Shown here: in pieces, positions 1-6,501 of the stretch
Numbering within the stretch: the first letter of the stretch is position 1
Layout: each line of letters starts with the position of its first letter
Source: CAIXTV01 sp964543995
GTDB lineage: Bacteria; Bacteroidota; Bacteroidia; Bacteroidales; CAIXTV01
Reading direction: 5' to 3'
Assembly: GCA_964543995.1 (NCBI GenBank)
Contig: CAZJBB010000121.1
Span: 1-9,405 of the forward strand
Length of the DNA stretch: 9,405 nt
The notes under the pieces: generated by a model
The model's input: only the letters and a program-made list of their open reading frames with translations
The model's database searches: none
What the model was told of the DNA's origin: nothing
Translations under genes and position numbers: made by a program

Positions 1-84
1 CACTGAGGAAGTAAGTCACTTTACTGAGGAAACTTTCAACTTCACTGAGGAAGTAGGTCACTTTACTGAGGAAACTTTCAACTT
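1..84. repeat. Two 42-bp tandem units, each two 21-bp heptad-coding repeats
   Basis: Positions 1-42 and 43-84 differ at only one base (14 versus 56, A/G). Each unit is a pair of diverged 21-bp repeats; the core ACTGAGGAA starts at 2, 23 (within TTACTGAGGAA), 44 and 65. The array is cut by the window start, so its copy number is unknown. A degenerate further copy may begin at 85. Because 21 is a multiple of three, copy changes keep the reading frame. Confidence 0.93.
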
Positions 85-193
85 CATTAAAGAACCTTTA
101 AGCTCCTAATCCGAATTGCTTTAATTCGCACCAAACATATCCCTTGTCTATATCAGTCTCAGCCTCAGCAAGAATCAAGACCTTAAATTTCAT
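1..193 (-). pseudogene. Decayed ParE/RelE-family toxin with internal stop and heptad-repeat tail (partial)
   Basis: From ATG at 193 the minus strand reads MKFKVLILAEAETDIDKGYV..., then WCELKQFGLGA and a TAA at 100-98. The opening beta strand, the acidic helix with a DI pair, the aromatic W and the GLG turn are typical of ParE-type toxins (known family: ribosome- or gyrase-directed toxins of type II addiction modules). In the same frame after the stop the reading continues RFFNEVESFLSKVTYFL..., which resembles the next ParE helix, but it repeats in heptads up to the contig end. The catalytic C-terminal part is not seen. ATG 193 is the only possible start because a stop lies three codons upstream. 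The antitoxin gene lies upstream on the same strand, 115 bp away, further than is usual for such pairs. I infer a dead or truncated toxin; a short functional peptide is less likely. Confidence 0.66.
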
Positions 194-230
194 GTGTTTT
201 TATTTCTTATTAATCCACAGATAATAATAT

Positions 231-280
231 TATGATGGATTTCATATGTTACGAATTTCCCATTGACGAAATCCATGATA
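231..280. repeat. 13-bp inverted repeat between antitoxin and toxin
   Basis: Arms 231-243 and 268-280 are complementary except for one base pair, around a 24-nt loop. The core is ATGGATTTC / GAAATCCAT. It occupies the intercistronic gap of the minus-strand toxin-antitoxin locus. It could be an mRNA hairpin limiting toxin expression, a terminator without a clear U-run, or a small inserted palindromic element. Confidence 0.75.
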
Positions 281-308
281 TTTTCCTGTCATTTTTCAAC
301 AGGGCATT

Positions 309-530
309 TCACAGCACCTTTCTGTTCTTCTCTTGAACTTCAGTCCATGATTTAAAATTTGCTTTTCCTGAATCAATAATACTTAACCTTTCACCAAGTA
401 TTTTTTTATGCTCTATGGGCATACTGTCCAAATTGCTTTCTTTTGCAATATCATTCCACAATGTTTGAACAACTTTAATTTTATCCTTAGTTGACAAATT
501 GTGGAGTTCAGTCATTTGTAACTTAGTCAT
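309..530 (-). CDS. Addiction-module antitoxin, TIGR02574-like
   Basis: This encodes a small protein of 73 residues, or 68 if the Met at 515-513 is used. The block LSTKDKIKVVQTLWNDI at residues 12-28 is the hallmark N-terminal segment of the TIGR02574 putative addiction-module family, and the tail SWTEVQEKNRKVL matches the W-x-E-V C-terminus of that family. Known role: members pair with ParE/RelE toxins, bind them and probably repress their own promoter. The open frame extends to 626, but a TAnnTTTG promoter at 552-545 lies inside that extension, which favours the start at 530 or 515. The partner toxin downstream (193 to 1) is broken, so this antitoxin may be an orphan. It could still neutralise a related toxin encoded elsewhere; that is inference. 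Confidence 0.86.
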   Translation of the reverse strand: MTKLQMTELHNLSTKDKIKVVQTLWNDIAKESNLDSMPIEHKKILGERLSIIDSGKANFKSWTEVQEKNRKVL

Positions 531-544
531 ATAATCTCTTTTTG

Positions 545-552
545 CAAATATA
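545..552 (-). promoter_or_regulatory. Bacteroidota -7 element TATATTTG for the antitoxin
   Basis: On the minus strand TATATTTG fits TAnnTTTG and ends 14 bases before ATG 530, implying a leader of roughly 10 nt (inference). No exact -33 TTG sits at ideal spacing. An 8-bp palindrome CAATATTG at 577-584 lies just upstream and could be an operator, but this is weak. Confidence 0.55.
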
Positions 553-779
553 ATAAAGTTTGAGTTTTGTAACAGACAATATTGATATCCATAAAAACAA
601 ATTACAAAATCAAATTTGCTGTACATTTGTTATCATAAATTCAGCATGTGAAATAAAACTTTCAAATGAAACCCAAATGAATCGATTGAACCTTTCATTT
701 CCATGCAAAAACGCTTTGAAACAATTAAGATGATGCATTTAAAAATAAGATTTTCAGTCCATTAACAACACAATCATAT

Positions 780-1193
780 ATGAAATCCTATAAAAAAGAA
801 CTTTGGTTTAACACCGAAAAAAGGTTTCAATTCATTCATATTACCGGAAATGTGCAAGATGCCGTTCAGGAAAGCGGAATTAAAGAAGGCCTATGTTTGG
901 TAAATGCCATGCACATTACAGCCAGCGTTTTTATTAACGATAACGAATCGGGTTTGCACCGAGATTATATGGAATGGTTAGAAAAGTTAGCCCCCTTTAG
1001 CCCTACCGGATACCATCATAATGTGGGAGAAGATAATGGAGACGCCCATCTCAAACGACAAATTATGGGAAGAGAAGTGGTTATTGCCATTACCCAAGGA
1101 AAATTGGATTTAGGTCCCTGGGAAGCCGTTTTCTATGGAGAGTTTGATGGAAAAAGAAGGAAACGAGTATTGATTAAGATTATTGGAGAGTAA
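780..1193 (+). CDS. yjbQ: YjbQ/UPF0047 family protein (thiamine-phosphate-synthase-like)
   Basis: This is a 137-residue single-domain cytosolic protein, the usual length for UPF0047 (TIGR00149). Visible signatures are HITASVFINDNE at residues 45-56, the conserved HHN at 79-81, EDNGDAHLKR at 84-93 and the C-terminal block GKLDLGPWEAVFYGEFDG at 107-124. Known from the family: E. coli YjbQ has weak thiamine-phosphate-synthase activity and forms trimers; the physiological role is unclear. The start at 780 gives the normal N-terminus. It lies 101 bp upstream of uvrB on the same strand. A hairpin overlaps its stop codon (1192-1213), so it may or may not be cotranscribed with uvrB. I see no TAnnTTTG promoter upstream. 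Confidence 0.92.
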   Translation: MKSYKKELWFNTEKRFQFIHITGNVQDAVQESGIKEGLCLVNAMHITASVFINDNESGLHRDYMEWLEKLAPFSPTGYHHNVGEDNGDAHLKRQIMGREVVIAITQGKLDLGPWEAVFYGEFDGKRRKRVLIKIIGE

Positions 1194-1294
1194 TGATGGC
1201 TATTGCCGCCATTGGAAAATGCTTAATGAATAGTAAAAGCTGAATCCCCTTTTGAAAAACACCCTTAAGAAATGTAACAGATGAAGTTCAAGAA

Positions 1295-3322
1295 ATGAAA
1301 TTTAAAATTATATCCGACTTTACCCCATCCGGCGATCAACCGGAAGCCATCAAGCAATTGGTGGAGGGCATCAAACGAGGGGATAGTGCGCAAACCTTGC
1401 TTGGCGTTACCGGTTCCGGAAAAACCTTTACCATTGCCAATGTAATTGAACAAGTGCAACTTCCCACCTTGGTATTTAGCCACAACAAAACCTTGGCTGC
1501 ACAATTATATGGAGAATTCAAACAGTTTTTCCCTGAGAATGCCGTGGAGTATTTCGTCTCCTATTACGATTACTACCAACCGGAAGCCTATATTCCGGTA
1601 ACCAACACCTATATTGAAAAGGATTTACAAATTAACGATGAAATTGAAAAGCTACGTTTAAGTGCGTCCTCTGCCCTACTTTCAGGACGCAGGGATGTGA
1701 TTGTGGTTTCTTCGGTTTCCTGTATTTATGGTATCGGAAATCCGGAAGAGTTTGCAAAAAGCATTATTCCCATCGCCGTTGGACAAAGAATGAGTCGCAA
1801 TAAACTGCTGATGCATTTGGTAGACAGTTTGTATTCTCGCACCGAAACCGAATTGCAAAGAGGAAATTTCAGGGTTAAGGGCGACACCGTAGATATTTAT
1901 CCTGCTTATACCGATATAGCTTACAGGGTAATCTTTTGGGGCGATGAAATTGAATCCATTGAAATTACGGATCCATTGCAAGGATTTAGCACAGAAAAGC
2001 TGGAACAAATCAACATCTATCCTGCCAATATTTTCGTTACTTCTAAAGACAGGATCAACAGCATCATTTATCAAATTCAAGATGATTTGATGAAGCAAGT
2101 GGATTATTTTAAAGAAATCGGCAAACACCTCGAAGCCAAACGACTCGAAGACAGGGTAACCTACGACCTTGAAATGCTGAGAGAATTGGGTTATTGTTCC
2201 GGAATTGAGAATTATTCTCGCTATTTCGATGGCAGGGATATTGGCGCCAGACCTTTCTGCTTGTTAGATTATTTCCCTAAAGATTTCTTGATGGTGATTG
2301 ATGAAAGTCATGTAACTGTGCCTCAAATTAAAGCCATGTATGGTGGAGATCGTTCTCGCAAAACCAACTTGGTGGAATATGGTTTTCGTTTACCCTCCGC
2401 ATTAGACAATCGTCCTTTGAAGTTTCATGAATTTGAAAACATGATGCTGCAAACCATTTTTGTAAGTGCCACCCCGGCAGATTATGAACTTCAACAATGC
2501 GAAGGCATAGTTGTAGAACAATTGGTGCGTCCAACAGGTTTGCTGGATCCCATCATTGAAGTACGGCCTTCGGAAAACGAAGTGGATGATTTATTAGAAG
2601 AGGTGGATAATGTGATTAAAACGGGGGATAAAGTTTTGGTAACCACCCTAACCAAACGCATGGCAGAGGAATTATACAAGTACATGACAAAACTCAATGT
2701 TCGTTGCCGCTATATTCACTCGGATGTGGATACTTTAGATAGAATCGAAATCATCCGTGACCTCCGTTTGGATGTTTTTGATGTATTGATTGGTGTGAAT
2801 TTACTTAGAGAAGGATTGGACTTACCGGAGGTGGCTTTGGTTGCTATTTTAGATGCAGACAAAGAAGGTTTCCTCCGATCGGAACGTTCTCTCACTCAAA
2901 CGGCAGGGCGTGCAGCAAGAAACCTGAACAGCAAGGTAATTATGTATGCATCCAAAATCACCTATTCCATGCAACGCACCATTGATGAAACCAATCGTCG
3001 GAGAGAAAAACAATTGGCGTATAATATTGCCAATGGCATTACGCCTCGTCAAATTATGAAAAGCAAGGAAGACATTATGCATCAGACTTCCGTTGCGGAT
3101 TCTAAAAAACCGGGTCGTAAAATATACAGCGAGAGCAATCAAATAAATGTTGCCGCAGATCCGGTGGTTCAATACATGACGAAAGAACAGCTCAGCAAGC
3201 TTATCACAACCACAAAAAAGAATATGGATGCAGCCGCAAAAGAGCTGGACTTTTCCGAAGCTGCAAGATATAGAGACGAATGGTATGCACTTACGGAGAG
3301 GCTTAAGGAATTGAATCAATAA
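1295..3322 (+). CDS. uvrB: Excinuclease ABC subunit UvrB
   Basis: UvrB is the damage-verifying helicase-like subunit of nucleotide excision repair. It is loaded by UvrA and recruits UvrC for dual incision, in the cytoplasm. The 675-residue length is normal. Landmarks in order are the N-terminal DFTPSGDQPEAI; Walker A GVTGSGKT at 37-44; the strand-separating beta-hairpin region YYDYYQPEAYIP around 90-101; the DESH box at 336-339; helicase motif VI QTAGRAARN at 535-543; and a C-terminal UVR domain at about 634-670 that contacts UvrC. All key motifs are intact. The next upstream gene is yjbQ and the next downstream gene, 126 bp away, belongs to an independently promoted lipoprotein operon. Neither uvrA nor uvrC is in the window. 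No obvious LexA-type operator was recognised. Confidence 0.98.
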   Translation: MKFKIISDFTPSGDQPEAIKQLVEGIKRGDSAQTLLGVTGSGKTFTIANVIEQVQLPTLVFSHNKTLAAQLYGEFKQFFPENAVEYFVSYYDYYQPEAYIPVTNTYIEKDLQINDEIEKLRLSASSALLSGRRDVIVVSSVSCIYGIGNPEEFAKSIIPIAVGQRMSRNKLLMHLVDSLYSRTETELQRGNFRVKGDTVDIYPAYTDIAYRVIFWGDEIESIEITDPLQGFSTEKLEQINIYPANIFVTSKDRINSIIYQIQDDLMKQVDYFKEIGKHLEAKRLEDRVTYDLEMLRELGYCSGIENYSRYFDGRDIGARPFCLLDYFPKDFLMVIDESHVTVPQIKAMYGGDRSRKTNLVEYGFRLPSALDNRPLKFHEFENMMLQTIFVSATPADYELQQCEGIVVEQLVRPTGLLDPIIEVRPSENEVDDLLEEVDNVIKTGDKVLVTTLTKRMAEELYKYMTKLNVRCRYIHSDVDTLDRIEIIRDLRLDVFDVLIGVNLLREGLDLPEVALVAILDADKEGFLRSERSLTQTAGRAARNLNSKVIMYASKITYSMQRTIDETNRRREKQLAYNIANGITPRQIMKSKEDIMHQTSVADSKKPGRKIYSESNQINVAADPVVQYMTKEQLSKLITTTKKNMDAAAKELDFSEAARYRDEWYALTERLKELNQ

Positions 3323-3423
3323 ATAAACAAAGTTCTCAATTTCAGCTTTTTGTAAACAAGTTATTTGGTTAAAAATTTAATTGATAAAAATTATTGCAAA
3401 GGCAAATTATTGAGCATATTCAT

Positions 3424-3431
3424 TATTTTTG
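3424..3431 (+). promoter_or_regulatory. Bacteroidota -7 element TATTTTTG for the lipoprotein/ATP-grasp operon
   Basis: TATTTTTG fits TAnnTTTG and ends 17 bases before ATG 3449, implying a short leader of about 12 nt. The nearest TTG candidates for -33 (3394-3396) are at loose spacing. Its position supports ATG 3449 as the start and makes the three following genes a separate transcription unit from uvrB. Confidence 0.6.
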
Positions 3432-3448
3432 TAAAAAACTCTGATATC

Positions 3449-3763
3449 ATGAAAATATTACCCGTATTGAGCCTCTTTGCTGCCTTTACTGTGTTAGGAT
3501 GCAGCCATGATGATGCCGTGAAAGATATATCCAAGGACGGCGCGGTGGAAACCGTATTAACCGTTGATCACCTCAACGATAGCTTGGACATATTGACGAC
3601 TCAACATGCGGTATGGGTAAAAAACAAACTGGTGAAGACCATCATTTATAAAGATACCCTCCCCACCCTTGGAGCTTCTTCCCAGGTCGCCGAAAACAAC
3701 AATGGGGAATCTCAATCGGTATATTTGAAAAAAGATTATGAATTATACATCACCGTCAAATAA
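3449..3763 (+). CDS. Small lipoprotein of unknown function, first gene of ATP-grasp operon
   Basis: This is a 104-residue protein with a lipoprotein signal: the hydrophobic segment LPVLSLFAAFTVLGC ends in a lipobox with the lipidated Cys at 18, so the mature protein should be membrane-anchored outside the cytoplasm. The mature part is short and soluble, with acidic stretches, a middle segment QHAVWVKNKLVKTIIYKDTL and a C-terminus KKDYELYITVK that looks like beta strands. I do not recognise a named family. The frame stays open back to a TTG at 3365, but the lipobox and the promoter at 3424-3431 fix ATG 3449. It ends 5 bp before the next lipoprotein gene, and the third gene starts 6 bp after that, so the three are almost certainly cotranscribed. 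Partnership with the ATP-grasp enzyme is inferred from context only. Confidence 0.8.
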   Translation: MKILPVLSLFAAFTVLGCSHDDAVKDISKDGAVETVLTVDHLNDSLDILTTQHAVWVKNKLVKTIIYKDTLPTLGASSQVAENNNGESQSVYLKKDYELYITVK

Positions 3764-3768
3764 TTTTC

Positions 3769-4083
3769 ATGAAGAAATCAAAAATCATTAAACTGGTGTT
3801 GGTTGCTTCTGCATTTTCAAGCTGCAATAATTCCAGTCTGCGACCAGAAAAAAGGGTATATATGCGTTCTGATTCTACCGCTGGATATTCACACATGAAC
3901 CGACATTATTACGGAATGTATTATGCTTTTCGCCCTTATGGAATCTATAACTACGGAGGATATTCAAGAGCCGGATATTATTCTTCTGCCATTCCGGAAA
4001 AGTCAAATGTTGGTTCAAATTCTTTTAAAACCAATGTAGTGAGGGGGGGCTTTGGAAGCAGCACTTTTCATGTATCATCCTAA
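3769..4083 (+). CDS. Tyr/Gly-rich lipoprotein with C-terminal RGGFG motif (YgiB-like tail)
   Basis: This is a 104-residue lipoprotein: the N-terminus MKKSKIIKLVLVASAFSSC ends in a lipobox with Cys 19. The mature chain is low-complexity and rich in Tyr, Gly and Ser (YYGMYYAFRPYGIYNYGGY region, residues about 47-72). It closes with VVRGGFGSSTFHVSS. From memory, E. coli YgiB (DUF1190), encoded next to the ATP-grasp protein YgiC, carries RGGFGES near its C-terminus, so the shared motif plus the shared neighbour suggests an analogous or distantly related partner. The rest of the sequence is not obviously YgiB-like. It sits 5 bp after the upstream lipoprotein and 6 bp before the ligase. The RGGFG codons contain a run of seven G at 4043-4049. 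The function is unknown; it may be a substrate or exported partner of the ligase (inference). Confidence 0.8.
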   Translation: MKKSKIIKLVLVASAFSSCNNSSLRPEKRVYMRSDSTAGYSHMNRHYYGMYYAFRPYGIYNYGGYSRAGYYSSAIPEKSNVGSNSFKTNVVRGGFGSSTFHVSS

Positions 4084-4089
4084 ATCAGC

Positions 4090-5229
4090 ATGAAAAGAAA
4101 CCTCATCTTGCCTCGACACAACTGGCAACAAAAAGTGGAAGACTTGGGCTTTGGCTTCCACACCTTAGACTCTACCTATTGGGATGAAACTGCCTACTAC
4201 GAATTGTCCATGGTGGAAGTGGAAACCATAGAAAAAGCCACCCAGGCCTTGTGGAAACTTTGTCTGGAGGCAGTACAATATGTCATGGACAACAACCTAT
4301 ACCACAAATTTTTTATTCCGGAATGGTTTATCCCTCATATTGAAAACAGTTGGAATAACGATGCCCCGGCCATTTATGGTCGTTTTGATTTCACCTTTAA
4401 AAGCGGGATGCCAAAACTCCTTGAATTTAATGCCGACACCCCGACTTCATTATTCGAGTCATCGGTAGTGCAGTGGCATTGGTTGCAAGAAGTTTTCCCA
4501 AAAAAGGACCAATTCAATTCCATACACGAAAAGCTCATTGAATATTGGAAATACCTCAAACCCTATCTGAATAATGGGGCACTTCATTTTACTTGTGTTG
4601 CTGACAACCTTGAGGACGCTACCACCACTGAATACATGCGCGATTGTGCCATCCAAGCCGGATTAGAAACCAAATTCCTTACCATTGACGAAATCGGTTG
4701 GGATGATGAAGAAATGGAATTTGTGGATATGCAAGACCAAGCTATAAAAAACATTTTCAAGCTTTATCCTTATGAATGGTTAATAAACGAGGATTTTGGA
4801 AAGCAAATCTTAGAGGATAAGAACAAAACTTTTTGGATTGAACCCTCTTGGAAAATGATTTTATCCAATAAAGCCATTCTTCCCATTTTATGGCAATTAA
4901 ACAAAGGACATAAAAACCTCTTGGAATGCTATTTCGAAGAAGACAAAGATTTACTCGGAAACAATTACGTAAAAAAGCCCCTCCTCTCCCGCGAAGGTCA
5001 AAACATCCAAATGGTAAAACAAGGGAACATTATTTCTGAAACCTATGGCGAATATGGTGAAGAAGGTTTTATATATCAGGAACTTTGCCCTTTACCTGAT
5101 TTCGACAAAAACCATCCTTTGGTGGGCAGTTGGGTGGTAGGACAAGAACCTGCCGGAATCGGCATTCGAGAAACCTCAAGTTTAATTACTGATAATTTAA
5201 GTCGCTTTGTTCCGCATTTAATTTCTTGA
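4090..5229 (+). CDS. ATP-grasp ligase, glutathionylspermidine synthase-like (YgiC/YjfC family)
   Basis: This is a 379-residue cytosolic protein alignable end to end, from memory, with E. coli YgiC. Known for the fold: GSP-synthase-type ATP-grasp enzymes join a carboxylate to an amine using ATP. Visible blocks are YGRFDFTF and LLEFNADTPTSLFE at 96-124, QFNSIHEKL at 141-149, EPSWKMILSNKAILPILW at 251-268, YVKKPLLSREGQNI at 293-306, EEGFIYQEL at 324-332 and GSWVVGQEPAGIGIRE at 346-361. Arg98, Asp100, Glu112 and Asn114 have the spacing of the catalytic Arg and Mg-binding triad I recall for E. coli Gss (Arg316, Asp318, Glu330, Asn332), so the enzyme looks active. There is no amidase domain, unlike bifunctional Gss, so the true substrate is unknown. 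It is the last gene of a three-gene operon behind two lipoproteins, the context also seen for ygiB-ygiC and yjfM-yjfC. Confidence 0.93.
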   Translation: MKRNLILPRHNWQQKVEDLGFGFHTLDSTYWDETAYYELSMVEVETIEKATQALWKLCLEAVQYVMDNNLYHKFFIPEWFIPHIENSWNNDAPAIYGRFDFTFKSGMPKLLEFNADTPTSLFESSVVQWHWLQEVFPKKDQFNSIHEKLIEYWKYLKPYLNNGALHFTCVADNLEDATTTEYMRDCAIQAGLETKFLTIDEIGWDDEEMEFVDMQDQAIKNIFKLYPYEWLINEDFGKQILEDKNKTFWIEPSWKMILSNKAILPILWQLNKGHKNLLECYFEEDKDLLGNNYVKKPLLSREGQNIQMVKQGNIISETYGEYGEEGFIYQELCPLPDFDKNHPLVGSWVVGQEPAGIGIRETSSLITDNLSRFVPHLIS

Positions 5230-5669
5230 AAACGCATATCAGTGAAGTTCAACCCGAATTATGCATTAGGAGGCACGAACTAATGCATTAATTGGGATAA
5301 GCCCAACATAGCAAATGTTTTGAGAATTTCTAGAATTACATTTGCTTCGACGTTTCCGCATGATTTTTTTCAGATTATAAACACTTCAATTGATAATATT
5401 GAAAACTTGCTTGCTTTAGGTCTATTGTATGTCTCCAATGCGGAATCTGGGGTCAAAATATCCTATCCGATGATTCGAAGAAACAGTAAGTAGATTTCAT
5501 GCAACAAAGAGGGCAACTCAAAAGTAAAAACTAGATTTTACGAGGCTGTAACAACCGAAGCAATTTATTCTAATCGAGATATTTAAATTGAGTCACTCCA
5601 TTCACAATAAAGAAAAACGCAACTTTCAATGCAGCCTCATCACTTCAATAGTTATTCATCTATAAAGCA
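5230..5669. other. 440-bp intergenic stretch with palindromes and no convincing gene
   Basis: This separates the convergent ATP-grasp and T9SS genes. It holds a strong 17-nt imperfect palindrome (5253-5296), an 8-bp perfect stem GCAAATGT/ACATTTGC (5311-5318 with 5338-5345), and a small AT stem GTAAAA/TTTTAC (5524-5529 with 5536-5541). A plus-strand frame is free of stops from 5284 to 5490, has a TAG at 5491-5493, and is open again to 5586. It has no recognisable protein similarity and no good start. The palindromes could serve as bidirectional terminators, though none has a classic U-run. Confidence 0.6.
5253..5296. repeat. Imperfect 17-nt palindrome, possible REP-like element or terminator
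   Basis: Arms 5253-5269 and 5280-5296 share a perfect inner 9-bp stem (ATGCATTAG / CTAATGCAT) and an outer CCC/GGG, with three mismatches between, around a 10-nt loop GAGGCACGAA. It begins 23 bp after the ATP-grasp stop codon. The GC-richer loop and clamp differ from the surrounding AT-rich sequence. Confidence 0.75.
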
Positions 5670-6443
5670 TTACTGAATCATCAACTTAGAAACCGCTATT
5701 CTATTGGATTCAGACAATAGGAGGACGTACATCCCGGGATTGAAACCGGAAACTTCAACGACATTCTCACCTTTAAACAGCGCTATTGTTTTCACTAAAG
5801 CACCCAAGGCGTTATACAGCTTTAGTTTCCCATTTTCCTGAGCTTTAATGTATATTTTATCTTTAGCCGGGTTGGGGTAGACGATCAAACTCTCAGTACT
5901 TCCCTGCTCAATTGTAGCAGCAGGCAAATAAATAAATGTCACACTATCAATATTACAGGCATTATTCTGTGTCGCCCCCATGTTTACAATAGAAATTTGG
6001 GTTCTATATGGCAAGGCTGCAGATGTGTAATTAATAGGAAACCCAAAATTGGACCAATTAGACCCCGAAATATTGCTTGTGGAGTCCATACTTCCGATGA
6101 TATTATTGGAAGCATCATACACTTCAACTTTAACACGAACATAAGTAGTTCCGGACCAACTTCCGCTTACGGCTATAGGCTTGAAGGCATTGGTATCCGT
6201 TTGTGTAATTGCACCTCCCCACCAATCAATGATACCGTCATATACCATTCCTAAGGTTGCTGAATGCAATCCTGAATATGGACTTCCTTGAAAGATTGGA
6301 CCGGAACCACTTAGGGTGGTCCAATGATCCGGCAAATTTCCTGTCCAATTTTCGAATCCACCGTTCAATGGATAATTTTGTGCATGAACAAAATTCGCCC
6401 AAAACAAACAAAACACAAAGAGTTTATAGCATTGATTTTTCAT
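5670..6443 (-). CDS. Secreted protein with type IX secretion C-terminal sorting domain
   Basis: This is a 257-residue protein with a Sec signal peptide (hydrophobic LFVFCLFWANFVHA, likely cut near residue 21-22 before QN). The mature N-terminus NGGFENWTGNLPDHW is the common start of carbohydrate-binding-like jelly-roll modules in Bacteroidota secreted proteins. The beta-rich region spans about 23-172 and has no recognisable catalytic site. From about 188 to the end comes a T9SS type A sorting domain: VYPNPAKDKIYIK, KLYNALGALVKTI, then NPGMYVLLLSE and a final basic strand. Known role: that domain directs export through the Por/T9SS machinery and is then removed as the protein is attached to the surface or released. 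The gene is monocistronic, with its own promoter at 6502-6509. The ligand is unknown; an adhesive or glycan-binding role is plausible but inferred. Confidence 0.9.
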   Translation of the reverse strand: MKNQCYKLFVFCLFWANFVHAQNYPLNGGFENWTGNLPDHWTTLSGSGPIFQGSPYSGLHSATLGMVYDGIIDWWGGAITQTDTNAFKPIAVSGSWSGTTYVRVKVEVYDASNNIIGSMDSTSNISGSNWSNFGFPINYTSAALPYRTQISIVNMGATQNNACNIDSVTFIYLPAATIEQGSTESLIVYPNPAKDKIYIKAQENGKLKLYNALGALVKTIALFKGENVVEVSGFNPGMYVLLLSESNRIAVSKLMIQ

Positions 6444-6472
6444 ATTTATGATTTTAATGTTAGCTTGAAAAG

Positions 6473-6494
6473 CTTAATTTAAGTCTAAATTAAG
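6473..6494. promoter_or_regulatory. Perfect 9-bp inverted repeat near the predicted transcription start
   Basis: CTTAATTTA (6473-6481) and TAAATTAAG (6486-6494) flank a 4-nt spacer AGTC. On the minus strand it begins 8 bases after the -7 element of the T9SS gene, so it covers the predicted +1 and early leader. This fits an operator or a 5' mRNA hairpin. Confidence 0.6.
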
Positions 6495-6501
6495 TGTAAT
6501 A

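Noticed and set aside
1..84. CRISPR-like repeat array
   Set aside because: The units are contiguous 21/42-bp repeats without unique spacers, and there are no cas genes.
531..626. Longer antitoxin start at 626
   Set aside because: The extension has no family similarity and spans the predicted promoter at 552-545.
664..700. Inverted repeat AAATGAAA/TTTCATTT between the antitoxin and yjbQ
   Set aside because: Eight AT-rich base pairs with a 21-nt loop are expected by chance in such sequence.
1192..1213. Hairpin overlapping the yjbQ stop codon as a terminator
   Set aside because: The 9-bp stem has one mismatch and one wobble pair, and no U-run follows; not enough for a terminator call.
1265..3319. 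Several minus-strand open frames of 60-156 codons opposite uvrB
   Set aside because: They are antisense shadows of a clearly conserved gene and show no recognisable domain.
3365..3448. TTG-initiated N-terminal extension of the first lipoprotein
   Set aside because: It would bury the lipobox behind 28 residues, and the TAnnTTTG promoter at 3424-3431 lies inside it.
5997..6451. Plus-strand open frames (85 and 64 codons) inside the T9SS gene region
   Set aside because: They are antisense to a gene with clear signal peptide and sorting domain.
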